NCBI GenBank assembly: GCA_017882785.1
Contig: JADGOV010000020.1
Coordinates: 1 to 36,052, forward strand
Length of the DNA: 36,052 nt
Direction: 5' to 3'
Source: Frankiaceae bacterium
GTDB lineage: Bacteria > Actinomycetota > Actinomycetes > JADGOV01
Both the position numbers and the translations under genes were made by a program. The notes beneath the pieces were generated by a model that did not search any database, was not told where the DNA came from, and saw nothing but the letters and a program-made list of their open reading frames with translations. Below, piece by piece: positions 8,559 through 16,317 of the stretch (positions are counted from its first letter, which is position 1; each line of letters begins with the position of its first letter).

Positions 8559-8717
8559 CGGCGATCACGCTCGTACGTACACGTCCCCCCGCTCGCCGAT
8601 CATGCTCGAACGTGGGTTAGCCCTCGCCGATCATGCTCGAAAGTGCGCCCCCCGGCCCGGCCAACGCGCGATCTAGCATGATCGGCGCAGCCAACGTACG
8701 TTCGAGCATGATCGCCG
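8559..8717. repeat. Nested palindromic intergenic repeat (REP/MITE-like), copy 1
   Basis: This lies in the 460-bp gap between tatD and rpfB. A 20-bp unit, CGSCGATCATGCTCGAACGT, occurs at 8594–8613, inverted at 8698–8717 (19/20 match), and degenerate at 8559–8578 (18/20). Inside it sits a perfect 13-bp inverted pair, CGCCGATCATGCT (8625–8637) and AGCATGATCGGCG (8675–8687). A relative is found at 32694–32759, sharing the loop segment GGCCAACGCGCG. It may be a mobile-derived repeat or act as a bidirectional terminator. No protein-coding signal is seen here. Confidence 0.7.
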
Positions 8718-8789
8718 CAGCCAGGGGGCGACCCGCGGCCCGCGCCGGCCGGCCCACAGCCGCGCAACCCGGGCCCGCCACCGAGCCGC

Positions 8790-9629
8790 TCAGCCGCCGA
8801 AAACGCGCGTAGCCGTCGAGGTCACCGCGCCCGCCACGCGCTCTTCGGTCAGACCTTTCACCGCGGCCAGCGCGCGGACGGTGAGCGGGATGAGGTACGG
8901 CGCGTTCGGCCGCCCCCGAAACGGCATCGGGGTCAGGAAGGGCGCATCGGTCTCCACCAGCAGTAGTTCCAGCGGGGCGACAGCCGCCGCCGCGCGCAAC
9001 CGCCCGGCGTTGGAGAACGTCAGGTTGCCCGCGAAGGACATCACGTAACCGGCATCGGCGCAGGTCCGGGCCATGTCAGCGTCCCCGGAAAAGCAGTGGA
9101 AGACCACGCGCTCCGGCGCGCCAACCTCGGCCAGGATGCGCAGCACGTCCTCGTGCGCGTCGCGGTCGTGAATGACCAGCGCTGTGTCGGTCTGCTTGGC
9201 GATCGCGATGTGCGCCCGGAACGAGGCCTGCTGTTGCGCCGGCGTGGCGGTGGTGCGGTAGTAGTCCAGTCCGGTCTCACCGACCGCGCGCACCTCCGGT
9301 CGCGCCGCCAGTCGGGCGATCTCGGTCAGCGCGTCGTCGGAGGCCGTGCTGGCCTCGTTGGGGTGGATGGCGACCGCGGCCGAGATGTCGGGGTATGCGG
9401 CTGCGGTGTCCGCGCACCAGCGGGAGCTGGGAACGTCGATGCCGATCGTCACCAGCCGACTGACCCCGACCGCCTGGGCGGCGGCCAACGCCTGGTCCGG
9501 TACGGCGCCCATCAGGTCCAGGTGGCAATGGCTGTCCACGGCGGGCACGGTCAGCGCCTCCGGCGCGGGCGGTGCGGATCCTGCCCGACCGGCGCCACGA
9601 CCCGAGGAGCGCCCACCACCGGCACTCAC
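8790..9629 (-). CDS. tatD: TatD-family metal-dependent hydrolase
   Basis: 279 residues. The GTG at 9629 overlaps the metG stop as GTGA and is preceded by CGAGGAG in the metG tail, so translation is coupled to metG. After a glycine/arginine-rich leader of about 27 residues the TatD barrel begins: DSHCHLDL (metal ligands H34, H36), GETGLDYYR, FRAHIAIAKQ, ALVIHDRDAHED, VFHCFSGD, and LLLVETDAPFLTP. Family members are two-metal deoxyribonucleases/exonucleases of the cytoplasm, also linked to D-aminoacyl-tRNA or protein quality control in some species. Gene order metG–tatD–rpfB is standard in actinobacteria. The frame stays open far upstream, but that region is metG antiphase and not part of this gene. 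Confidence 0.92.
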   Translation of the reverse strand: MSAGGGRSSGRGAGRAGSAPPAPEALTVPAVDSHCHLDLMGAVPDQALAAAQAVGVSRLVTIGIDVPSSRWCADTAAAYPDISAAVAIHPNEASTASDDALTEIARLAARPEVRAVGETGLDYYRTTATPAQQQASFRAHIAIAKQTDTALVIHDRDAHEDVLRILAEVGAPERVVFHCFSGDADMARTCADAGYVMSFAGNLTFSNAGRLRAAAAVAPLELLLVETDAPFLTPMPFRGRPNAPYLIPLTVRALAAVKGLTEERVAGAVTSTATRVFGG

Positions 9630-11179
9630 GCCGCGGACTCCTCGGTGCGCGGGAACAGCGGCGCCAGCTTGCGGACCTGCGTGCCCGCGGGCAGCCGTAC
9701 GTGGGCGAGGTCCTGTATCCGCTGGGCGGCCAGCGGGCCGAGCCCGGGCTCTGCGCCCAGGGCGGACCACAGGCTCGCGGCCGCCTTCGGCATCACCGCG
9801 TTGAGCAGTACCGCGCAGGCCCGCAGGGCGTCCGCGGTCGTGCAGAGAACGGTGTCGAGGTCGGCCGCCCTCGCGTCGTCCTTGGCCAGTTGCCACGGCT
9901 CGGTCGTGGTGACGTAGCCGTTCACTGCCCGGATGAATGCGAAGGTCGCCCCGAGTGCGCCTTGGAAGTCCAGGCGGCAGAACCCGTCGTCGGCGGCGTC
10001 GACCGTCTCCGCCAGCATCCTCGCGATCTCCGGATCGGTGGTCGCGGTTGGCAGCACGCCGCCGCGGTAGCGGCCGACCATCGAGGTCAGCCGGGAGGCC
10101 AGGTTGCCGAACTGGTCGGCCAGCTCCGCGCGGTAGCGGGCGGCCATGGATTCCCAGGAGAACGAGCCGTCCGTGCCGTAGGTGATCTCCCGCAGGAAGT
10201 AGTAGCGCAGCGCGTCCGATCCGAAAACGCTGGTGATCTGCGCCGGCGGGATGCCGGTGAGCTTCGTCTTGCTCATCTTCTCCCCGCCCACCAGCAGCCA
10301 GCCGTTGGCGAAGACTGTCCGCGGCAGCGCGAGGTCGGCGGCCAGCAGCATCGCCGGCCAGATCACCGCGTGGAAGCGCAGGATGTCCTTGCCCACCAGG
10401 TGCACATCCGGCGGCCAGATCCGGTTGAAGGTGTCCGGGTCGGTGCCCAGGCCCACGGCGGTCGCGTAGTTGAGCAGCGCGTCGATCCACACATAGAGCA
10501 CGTGGGAGGGGTCCCAGGGCACCGGAATGCCCCAGTCGAACGTGGAACGAGTGATCGACAGGTCCTGCAGACCGCCCTCGACGAAGCGCAGCACCTCGTT
10601 GCGAGCGCTGGCCGGCTGCACGAACTCGGGGTGCTCGCGGTAGAGCGTGAGCAGCCGGTCGGCGTAGTCGGACAGCCGGAAGAAGTAGTTGTCCTCGCTG
10701 ATCTCCTTGACCGGGCGGCCGTGGATCGGACACAGCCCGCCTTCGAGCAGCTCGGACGGCAGCTTGAACTCCTCGCAGGACACGCAGTACGGCCCCGTGT
10801 AGTTGCCCTTGTAGACCTCGCCACGGTCATAGAGCAGCTGCCAGAACTGCTGCACGCGCTCGGTGTGGCGCGGTTGGGTGGTGCGGATGAAGTCGTCGTT
10901 GGCGATGTCGACCTCGCGCAGGACCGGCTGCCAGGCGGTCTGCACCATGTAGTCGGTCCAGTCCTGCGGCGTCATGCCGTGCTCGGCGGCCGCCGTGAGG
11001 ACCTTCTCACCGTGCTCGTCGGTGCCCGTGAGGTAGAACACCTGCTCGCCACGCTGCCGGTGCCAGCGGGTCAGGACGTCGCCGGCGACCGTGGTGTAGG
11101 CGTGCCCGATGTGCGGAGCGTCGTTGACGTAGTAGATCGGCGTCGTGACGTAGAACGCCTTCTCCGGGGTTGCGGGCAT
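9626..11179 (-). CDS. metG: Methionyl-tRNA synthetase
   Basis: 517 residues, class I synthetase charging tRNA-Met. HIGH-box PHIGHAYTT (H23–H26), TGTDEHGEKV, and a KMSKS variant KMSKT at about 301–305. A connective-peptide cysteine cluster (YCVSCEEF then GGLCPIHGR) resembles the metal knuckle with a Cys→His change at the end. Length fits the short MetG type lacking the C-terminal EMAP-like domain. ATG 11179 has a TAGGAT box ending 6 nt before it, so the mRNA is probably leaderless. It heads the metG–tatD unit; rsmI ends 10 bp upstream on the same strand. Confidence 0.94.
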   Translation of the reverse strand: MPATPEKAFYVTTPIYYVNDAPHIGHAYTTVAGDVLTRWHRQRGEQVFYLTGTDEHGEKVLTAAAEHGMTPQDWTDYMVQTAWQPVLREVDIANDDFIRTTQPRHTERVQQFWQLLYDRGEVYKGNYTGPYCVSCEEFKLPSELLEGGLCPIHGRPVKEISEDNYFFRLSDYADRLLTLYREHPEFVQPASARNEVLRFVEGGLQDLSITRSTFDWGIPVPWDPSHVLYVWIDALLNYATAVGLGTDPDTFNRIWPPDVHLVGKDILRFHAVIWPAMLLAADLALPRTVFANGWLLVGGEKMSKTKLTGIPPAQITSVFGSDALRYYFLREITYGTDGSFSWESMAARYRAELADQFGNLASRLTSMVGRYRGGVLPTATTDPEIARMLAETVDAADDGFCRLDFQGALGATFAFIRAVNGYVTTTEPWQLAKDDARAADLDTVLCTTADALRACAVLLNAVMPKAAASLWSALGAEPGLGPLAAQRIQDLAHVRLPAGTQVRKLAPLFPRTEESAA

Positions 11180-11185
11180 ACCTCG

Positions 11186-11191
11186 ATCCTA
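11186..11191 (-). promoter_or_regulatory. -10 box of a leaderless metG promoter
   Basis: TAGGAT on the reverse strand, 6 nt before the metG ATG at 11179. It overlaps the end of rsmI. Confidence 0.5.
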
Positions 11192-12058
11192 CGGAGCCGG
11201 CATCGTGGTTTCGGCCGCCCGCGCGGCCACCACCGCGTCGAAGACCGCCCGCTTGGGGACTCCGTAGCCGCGTGCGACCTCGGCGATCGCCGCCTTGCGC
11301 GCCGTGCCGGCCGCCTCCCTGGCTGCGACCGCGCGCGCCCAGCCCGCCGGGTCCTCGACCGGCGCGGCCGGTGGTGCACCGGCGACGACCAGCGTGACTT
11401 CGCCGCGTACGCCGTCGGCGGCCCAGTCGGCGAGCGCCCGCAGCCCGCCGCGGCGCACCTCCTCGTGGGTCTTGGTCAATTCCCGGCACAGTGCCGCGGG
11501 CCGGTCCGGGCCGAACGCGTCGGCCAGGTCGACCAAGGCCGCCGACACCCGGTGTGGAGCCTCGAAGAAGACCAGCGTCCGCGGTTCGGAGGCGAGCGCC
11601 GCCAGGGCCCGGCGTCGCTCGGCCCCGCGCCGCGGCAGGAAACCCTCGAAGCACCACCGGTCGCACGGCAGACCGGAAATCGCCACCGCTGTCGTTACCG
11701 CGGACGGGCCGGGGAGGACGGTGACCGCTACGCCATTGGCGACCGCGGCGCTCACCAGTCGATACCCGGGGTCGCTGATCGACGGCGTACCCGCGTCGGT
11801 GAGCAGCAGCACCTGGGCACCGCCGAGCAGTCCCTCGACCAGCTCGACGGTGCGGGCCGCCTCGTTGGCGTCGTAGTAGGACAGCAGCCGGCCGGACAGC
11901 TCGACGCCCAGGGCCCCGGCCAGCCGGCGCACCCGGCGGGTGTCCTCCGCCGCTACCACGTCGGCGCCGGCCAATGCGGCGGCCAGCCGAGAGGAGGCGT
12001 CGGCCACGTTGCCGATCGGGGCGCAGGCCAGAATCAGCCGACCTCCCGTTTCGCTCAT
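11189..12058 (-). CDS. rsmI: 16S rRNA 2'-O-ribose methyltransferase RsmI
   Basis: 289 residues from ATG 12058. It methylates the ribose of C1402 in 16S rRNA using SAM. Family motifs: LILACAPIGNVAD at the N-terminus, AAEDTRRVRRL, LLSYYDANE, LLTDAGTPSISDPGYRLV, LPGPSAVTTAVAISGLP, FEGFLPRR, FFEAPHR and ELTKTHEEVRRG. The C-terminal region ends in a small winged-helix-like segment (ARGYGVPKRAVFDAVV). The first glycine-region residues read ACAPIGN, close to the usual ATPIGN. The frame remains open upstream into the mannosyltransferase region, but homology starts at MSETGG. It is divergent from the mannosyltransferase gene with 37 bp between the two start codons. Confidence 0.93.
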   Translation of the reverse strand: MSETGGRLILACAPIGNVADASSRLAAALAGADVVAAEDTRRVRRLAGALGVELSGRLLSYYDANEAARTVELVEGLLGGAQVLLLTDAGTPSISDPGYRLVSAAVANGVAVTVLPGPSAVTTAVAISGLPCDRWCFEGFLPRRGAERRRALAALASEPRTLVFFEAPHRVSAALVDLADAFGPDRPAALCRELTKTHEEVRRGGLRALADWAADGVRGEVTLVVAGAPPAAPVEDPAGWARAVAAREAAGTARKAAIAEVARGYGVPKRAVFDAVVAARAAETTMPAP

Positions 12059-12064
12059 CGCCGC

Positions 12065-12070
12065 ATCCTG
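12065..12070 (-). promoter_or_regulatory. Possible -10 box of rsmI
   Basis: CAGGAT on the reverse strand, 6 nt before the rsmI ATG. It deviates from TANNNT at the first base, so this is weaker than the others. Confidence 0.3.
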
Positions 12071-12083
12071 CCAGCACCGACCG

Positions 12084-12089
12084 TACGAT
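12084..12089 (+). promoter_or_regulatory. -10 box of a leaderless mannosyltransferase promoter
   Basis: TACGAT, 6 nt before the ATG at 12096. It shares a 37-bp intergenic gap with the divergent rsmI promoter. Confidence 0.5.
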
Positions 12090-12095
12090 TCCCCC

Positions 12096-13682
12096 ATGTC
12101 GGTGCCCATCCCTGCGCTGGATGCCGCCCCGGGTCCGGCGGAGGTCGAGGAGGCGGACGCGACAGCGGAGCCGCCCTTCGAACCCGAGGGGAGCGCCTCC
12201 GGGTGGCCGCACCGGCTGTCGCCGCCGATGCCGGCCGACGGCCTGTGGGGATGGCTGGGCCCGCTGCTGGTCACACTCCTCGCCGGAGTGCTGCGCTTCT
12301 CCCGGCTGTCGGTGCCGAAGACCCGGATCTTCGATGAGACGTACTACGCGAAGGATGCCTGGAGTCTGCTGCACCACGGAGTCGAAGTGGACAAGGGTGT
12401 CGGCGAATTCGTCGCGCACCCCCCGCTCGGTAAGTGGGCCATCGCCCTGGGGGAGGCGGCGTTCGGCAACAACTCCTTCGGCTGGCGCTTCTCGGCGGCC
12501 GTGGCCGGCACGCTCGCGGTGCTCATGCTGGCCCGGATCGCCCGCCGCCTCTTCCGCTCCACGCTGCTCGGCTGCCTGGCCGGGCTGCTGCTGGCCGTGG
12601 AGGGACTGGCGTTCGTCCAGAGCCGCACGTCGATGCTGGACATCTTCCTGATGGTCTGGGTACTCGCCGCCTTCGGTTGCCTGCTGCTGGACCGCGACGC
12701 CAGTCGGATCCGCCTGGGTCAGCTGGGTGCCGGTGAACGACCCTGCGGACGAGGTCCCCGGCTGGGCGTGCGCTGGTGGCGCCTCGGCGCCGGCGTCTGC
12801 CTCGGCGCCGCCTGCGCGACGAAGTGGAGCGGGCTCTACTTCCTCGTGGCCTTTGCCGCAATGGCGCTCTGGTGGGATATCAGCGCCCGCCGGGCGATGG
12901 GCGTGCGGCGGCCGCTACGGGCCGCCCTAGTCCGGGACGCCCCTGCGCTGTTCGCCTCGGTCGCGCTGCTCGCCGCTGCGGTGTACACCGCGTCGTGGAC
13001 CGGCTGGTTCCTGGGCAACGGGCACAACGCCTACGGTCACGACACCTATGTCCGGGTCGGCCAGCCAACCCTGCAACACACCGTCGCGGTGGTCCACGGC
13101 TGGGTGCGCTACCAGGTCGACGTCTGGCGGTTCCACGACACGCTGACCGCCCACCACCCCTACCAGTCCCATCCGATCGGCTGGCTGCTGCTGGCCCGGC
13201 CGGTCTCCTACTACTACGTCGGGTCGAAGCTGGGTGTCGGTGGCTGTGCCGCGGCCGGCGGGTGCACGCGGGAGATCCTGGCCATCGGGACGCCGTTGAT
13301 CTGGTGGTCGTCCATCGCGGCGCTGCTGGCAACGGCCTGGACCTGGATCAGCCGCCGGGACTGGCGGGCCGGCGCGATTCTGCTGGCCACCGCGGCCGGA
13401 ATCGTGCCGTGGGCGTACTACGACCTGCAGCGCCGCACGGAGTTCCTCTTCTACGCGCTGCCCTCCGTGCCGTTCCTCATCCTGGCGCTGACGCTGTGCG
13501 CCGGCCTCGTCCTCGGACCCAGGGACGCCCGCCAGGGCCGACGTACGCTGGGCGCGGTCTTCGTCGGCGGCTACCTCGTGGCTGTCCTCGTCAACTTCTG
13601 GTACTGCTTCCCGATCCTCACCGCGCAACTCCTGCCCTACGCCCAGTGGCGACACCTGATGTGGTTCGGCAGTTGGATCTGA
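12096..13682 (+). CDS. Dolichyl-phosphate-mannose–protein O-mannosyltransferase (PMT, GT39)
   Basis: 528 residues, integral membrane GT-C enzyme. It transfers mannose from polyprenyl-phosphate-mannose to serine or threonine of exported proteins on the outer face of the membrane. The N-terminal 45 residues are acidic and proline-rich and probably cytoplasmic. Then come TM1 (WGWLGPLLVTLLAGVL), the catalytic acidic pair in IFDETYYAKDAWSLL, and HPPLGKWAIALGE of the first loop. Many further spans follow, ending with a C-terminal span and the WYCFPILTAQLLPYAQWR segment. ATG 12096 has a leaderless promoter. The rsmI/PMT divergent pair is a conserved actinobacterial arrangement, so this belongs to the core rather than to the downstream glycan island. 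Confidence 0.9.
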   Translation: MSVPIPALDAAPGPAEVEEADATAEPPFEPEGSASGWPHRLSPPMPADGLWGWLGPLLVTLLAGVLRFSRLSVPKTRIFDETYYAKDAWSLLHHGVEVDKGVGEFVAHPPLGKWAIALGEAAFGNNSFGWRFSAAVAGTLAVLMLARIARRLFRSTLLGCLAGLLLAVEGLAFVQSRTSMLDIFLMVWVLAAFGCLLLDRDASRIRLGQLGAGERPCGRGPRLGVRWWRLGAGVCLGAACATKWSGLYFLVAFAAMALWWDISARRAMGVRRPLRAALVRDAPALFASVALLAAAVYTASWTGWFLGNGHNAYGHDTYVRVGQPTLQHTVAVVHGWVRYQVDVWRFHDTLTAHHPYQSHPIGWLLLARPVSYYYVGSKLGVGGCAAAGGCTREILAIGTPLIWWSSIAALLATAWTWISRRDWRAGAILLATAAGIVPWAYYDLQRRTEFLFYALPSVPFLILALTLCAGLVLGPRDARQGRRTLGAVFVGGYLVAVLVNFWYCFPILTAQLLPYAQWRHLMWFGSWI

Positions 13683-13700
13683 CCCGGTCCGGGGGCTCCG

Positions 13701-14606
13701 TCAGGAGTGCACAGCGGGCTCATGATCGCTGTGGGTGGTCGGTTCGAGCTGGAATGTGGAGTGCTCCACGTCGAAGTGCCCGGCCAGGCAACTCTGCAGC
13801 TGGTCGAGGAGTTGGGGGGCGTGCCCGTCGAGGAAGCACGACTCCTCGACGACGACGTGCGCGGACAGCACGGGCAGGCCGGACGTCACGGTAAAGGCGT
13901 GCACGTCGTGCACCTCAAGGATGTGCTCGACGCTGAGGATGTGCTCGCGGACGTGGCCGAGATTCACCCCCCTCGGGCTCGCCTCCATGAGCACGTCCAC
14001 CGACTCGCGCAGCAGCCGCCACGTGCGGGGCAGAATGAACACCCCGATCGCGATGGAGACCACCGCATCGGCGCGGGAGTAGCCGGTGAGGTGGATGACC
14101 AGCGCCGCGAGCAGAACCCCCAGCGAGCTCACGGCGTCGGCGGCGACCTCCAGGAAAGCCCCGCGCAGGTTGAGGCTTTCCGCCTGACCACGGGCGAGCA
14201 GCCACATCGAGGCCATGTTGCCGACCAGGCCGACCGCGCCGAAGACACCCATCAGGCCGGCCGCTACGACGGGTGGATGCTGCAGCCGGCGTACGCCCTC
14301 GACGAGCACGAGGGCACTGGCGGCGAAGAGCAGCACGGCATTGACCACCGCGGCGAGGATCTCCGCGCGCGCGTAGCCGAACGTGCGCTCCGCGGTCGCC
14401 GGGCGGGCTGCGAGCGTGACCGCGAACAGCGCGATGGCGATGCCGGCCACATCGGTGAGCATGTGCGCGGCATCAGCGAGCAGCGCCAGACTGCCGGAGA
14501 GCAGACCGCCGACCACTTCGACCACAAGGATGGTGCCCGACACCGCCAGCACAGTGGCCAGCCGTCCGCGGTGGCGGCTCGCCGCCGTCTCCATCACGTG
14601 GGTCAC
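13701..14606 (-). CDS. Cation diffusion facilitator (CzcD/ZitB-type metal efflux)
   Basis: 301 residues with six predicted membrane spans and a cytoplasmic C-terminal domain. It exports divalent metals (zinc or similar) in exchange for protons. TM2 carries the metal-site motif ADAAHMLTD; TM5 carries E-x3-D (LEVAADAVSS) where other members have H-x3-D. The C-terminal domain (EASPRGVNLGHVREH to the end) has the ferredoxin-like CDF fold and ends in a His-containing tail (TTHSDHEPAVHS). The GTG at 14606 lies 6 bp after the stop of the small upstream gene, with GGGGAG in that gene's 3' end as ribosome-binding site. An ATG at 14594 is an alternative start. It converges with the mannosyltransferase gene. 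Confidence 0.9.
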   Translation of the reverse strand: MTHVMETAASRHRGRLATVLAVSGTILVVEVVGGLLSGSLALLADAAHMLTDVAGIAIALFAVTLAARPATAERTFGYARAEILAAVVNAVLLFAASALVLVEGVRRLQHPPVVAAGLMGVFGAVGLVGNMASMWLLARGQAESLNLRGAFLEVAADAVSSLGVLLAALVIHLTGYSRADAVVSIAIGVFILPRTWRLLRESVDVLMEASPRGVNLGHVREHILSVEHILEVHDVHAFTVTSGLPVLSAHVVVEESCFLDGHAPQLLDQLQSCLAGHFDVEHSTFQLEPTTHSDHEPAVHS

Positions 14607-14612
14607 GTCGAG

Positions 14613-14798
14613 CTACTCCCCGGCCGAACCTCTCCCGCCGTGCTCGGCGGCCAAGAGCTGGAGCAGCTCGTCGCGGTCGTGGGCGATCGCGACCACGCCG
14701 GTGTGGTCCAGCGCGACCCAGCCGTGGTCGCCCTCCAGTTCGCGTTGCTCGATCCACAACTGGCCTGAATGGTGATGGCCGTCGTCACCGACAGTCAC
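14613..14798 (-). CDS. Small DUF5678-like protein coupled to CDF exporter
   Basis: 61 residues from GTG 14798, preceded by GAGGAGG, a strong ribosome-binding site. The N-terminus has a His cluster (DDGHHHSGQ). The rest, ELEGDHGWVALDHTGVVAI then HDRDELLQLLAAEHG, resembles the DUF5678 pattern as I recall it (WVA-x-D-x-G-x-VVA followed by a DELL helix). It ends 6 bp before the CDF start, so the two are almost certainly co-translated. The His cluster next to a metal exporter could suggest metal sensing or delivery, but this is speculation. Confidence 0.62.
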   Translation of the reverse strand: MTVGDDGHHHSGQLWIEQRELEGDHGWVALDHTGVVAIAHDRDELLQLLAAEHGGRGSAGE

Positions 14799-14878
14799 CG
14801 CGCCTCCTCAGACCCGGTCCTCGATACATGCGGCGGTGCCACCGCCGGGTGTCCAGCCAGTGTGTCACTGTCCGCCGG

Positions 14879-15229
14879 TCAGTCGCCCTCGACGGACAGG
14901 AACGCATCACGGCCCGACCGTGGATGCGGGTAGCCCAGCCGGGTCAGCGCGGACACGATCTCCTGGGCTCCGCTCGCGCTTGCGGCCAGGACCGTGGTTG
15001 CCCGGATCTCGAGCCGCCGGTGGGCGTCCGCGAGGTCGGCCAACAAGGCCAACACGGGAGCGATCGTGTCACCGCCACCGAGGTCGTAGTCCAGCCACAG
15101 CTCGTCGACCCGGACGCCGGCCTCTGCCATCGCCCGCAGCCCCGCCACCGCCGCCGCGCTGCCGCGGTAGGTCACGCAGGCCCGGTCGTCGCCGAACCGC
15201 CGACGGTCGTCGATGAGGACCCGGGTCAC
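14879..15229 (-). CDS. cREC-like receiver-fold small protein
   Basis: 116 residues from GTG 15229, which overlaps the stop of the upstream glycosyltransferase as GTGA; CGGAGG lies at proper spacing. The fold pattern resembles the cyclic-phosphate-processing receiver-like domain (cREC): an N-terminal acidic pair (VLIDDRRRF), then WLDYDLGGGDT, then a beta strand with LAASASGAQEI. In typical members I recall the second motif is DHDLG and the third contains HSxNP; here the histidines are replaced (DYDLG, AASAS). Translational coupling to a sugar-transferase-like gene is unusual for this domain. Function unknown; it could be a stand-alone binding or regulatory partner. Confidence 0.6.
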   Translation of the reverse strand: MTRVLIDDRRRFGDDRACVTYRGSAAAVAGLRAMAEAGVRVDELWLDYDLGGGDTIAPVLALLADLADAHRRLEIRATTVLAASASGAQEIVSALTRLGYPHPRSGRDAFLSVEGD

Positions 15230-16317
15230 CGACTTGCCTCCGCGATTCCGGTGCCTGTTGGTGACACCGACCCGACGAGGGCGCGCATCTGTGCGGGAAG
15301 CTCGTCGATCGGGACGGGCGGTGGCAGGAAGGCGTCGAGCAGCGATCGCTGAGCGCTCGACATGCCGGCCTCCACGGCAGCGAGTTCGGGCATCGCCACG
15401 CGCAGCACCGGCGTGCCGTACACGGCTGCCAGGTTGACCAGTGCGGTGCTGTTGAACCCGAGTACCACACCGGCATCCACGACCGCCCGATCCAGCTCTG
15501 CCGGGTCGGAGCTGTGGGCCACCGGCAGTCCGTCGAAATGGGACGGGTCCTCGGCCGGGTGTGGACGAACCAGCAGGGCCAGGCCGGCAGCGGCGCACGC
15601 GGCCTGCACGCCGCGGAGCACCGCCGTGTAGCGGCCGGCGGAAAGCTGCCCCAGCTCCACCCAGGGCTGCGAGATCAACACGGCGGTGTCGGGGCTCGCC
15701 GCGCCGACCGACAAGGGGAGTCGGGCCCGGAACTCGGCGGCGATCCGCGGATCGAGCTGCCAGCCGGTCGGTCCGGGCCGGTAGAGGGCCCAGCGGTCGT
15801 CGGTGAGTCGACGGGCTGCCGTGCTCACCGCGACCGCGCGGACCAGGGCACAGGCCCCCCGTCCACCCTGGCGGCGGAACGCGGCCCATCGGGCACGCCA
15901 CCCGCCGTAGCTGCCGAGCCCTTCATCGACGACCACGACCTGCAGCCGCCGGCGGTTGACCAGCCGGAGCCGCAGGTACGGCTTGATGCCTGGTGCACCT
16001 ATCGCCAGGTAGACCAGCGACTCCCCCGGCCTCGCCCGCCAATCGGCCGGGCCGCTGGCGTGCACCAGGCTCAGCCGCGGGCCGATCGGCAACCGCGTGT
16101 CCATATCCGCCGGAGTAACCCGCGGCTCGCCGAGGAAGGCCCCCAGCCCGAGGTCGACGACGTGGACATGACCGACGCCGGCGGTCTCGCTCAGGTACCG
16201 CAGGTAGGCGGCGACATGCAGCAGGTGGGACCGGCTGCGGACGCCGGACAGGAAGACCCGCGTACCGGCGGCGGCACCGGGCCGGGCCGGTGGCGGCGGG
16301 CCCACCGGGTCAGACAA
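15226..16317 (-). CDS. Sialyltransferase-like glycosyltransferase (candidate nonulosonic acid transferase)
   Basis: 363 residues with a GT-B-like layout. The three motifs that define bacterial sialyl- and polysialyltransferases appear in order: DEG (131–133, in VVVVDEGLGSYGG), HP (in LVRPHPAED, 251–257) and ST (in GFNSTALV, 288–295). The C-terminal AAVYGTPVLRVAMPE fits the nucleotide-sugar-binding side. The complete pseudaminic-acid pathway nearby makes CMP-pseudaminic acid a likely donor; this is inference. No signal peptide. Start is TTG 16317, overlapping the GT2 stop by 8 nt, or GTG 16305; neither has a strong ribosome-binding site, consistent with coupling to the GT2 gene. Order on the strand: GT2, this gene, cREC. 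Confidence 0.72.
   Translation of the reverse strand: MSDPVGPPPPARPGAAAGTRVFLSGVRSRSHLLHVAAYLRYLSETAGVGHVHVVDLGLGAFLGEPRVTPADMDTRLPIGPRLSLVHASGPADWRARPGESLVYLAIGAPGIKPYLRLRLVNRRRLQVVVVDEGLGSYGGWRARWAAFRRQGGRGACALVRAVAVSTAARRLTDDRWALYRPGPTGWQLDPRIAAEFRARLPLSVGAASPDTAVLISQPWVELGQLSAGRYTAVLRGVQAACAAAGLALLVRPHPAEDPSHFDGLPVAHSSDPAELDRAVVDAGVVLGFNSTALVNLAAVYGTPVLRVAMPELAAVEAGMSSAQRSLLDAFLPPPVPIDELPAQMRALVGSVSPTGTGIAEASR

Noticed and set aside
8559-8717. CRISPR array
   Set aside because: Repeats are inverted and unevenly spaced, only a few copies, no spacers of constant length and no cas genes.
9572-12337. Very long open frame on the forward strand opposite metG, tatD and rsmI
   Set aside because: The reverse strand encodes three proteins with clear motifs; the forward frame is the usual antisense shadow in high-GC DNA and has no recognisable domain.
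14832-14850. GGCGG/CCGCC hairpin after the cREC gene
   Set aside because: Short stem with a very small loop; not distinguishable from chance in such GC-rich DNA.
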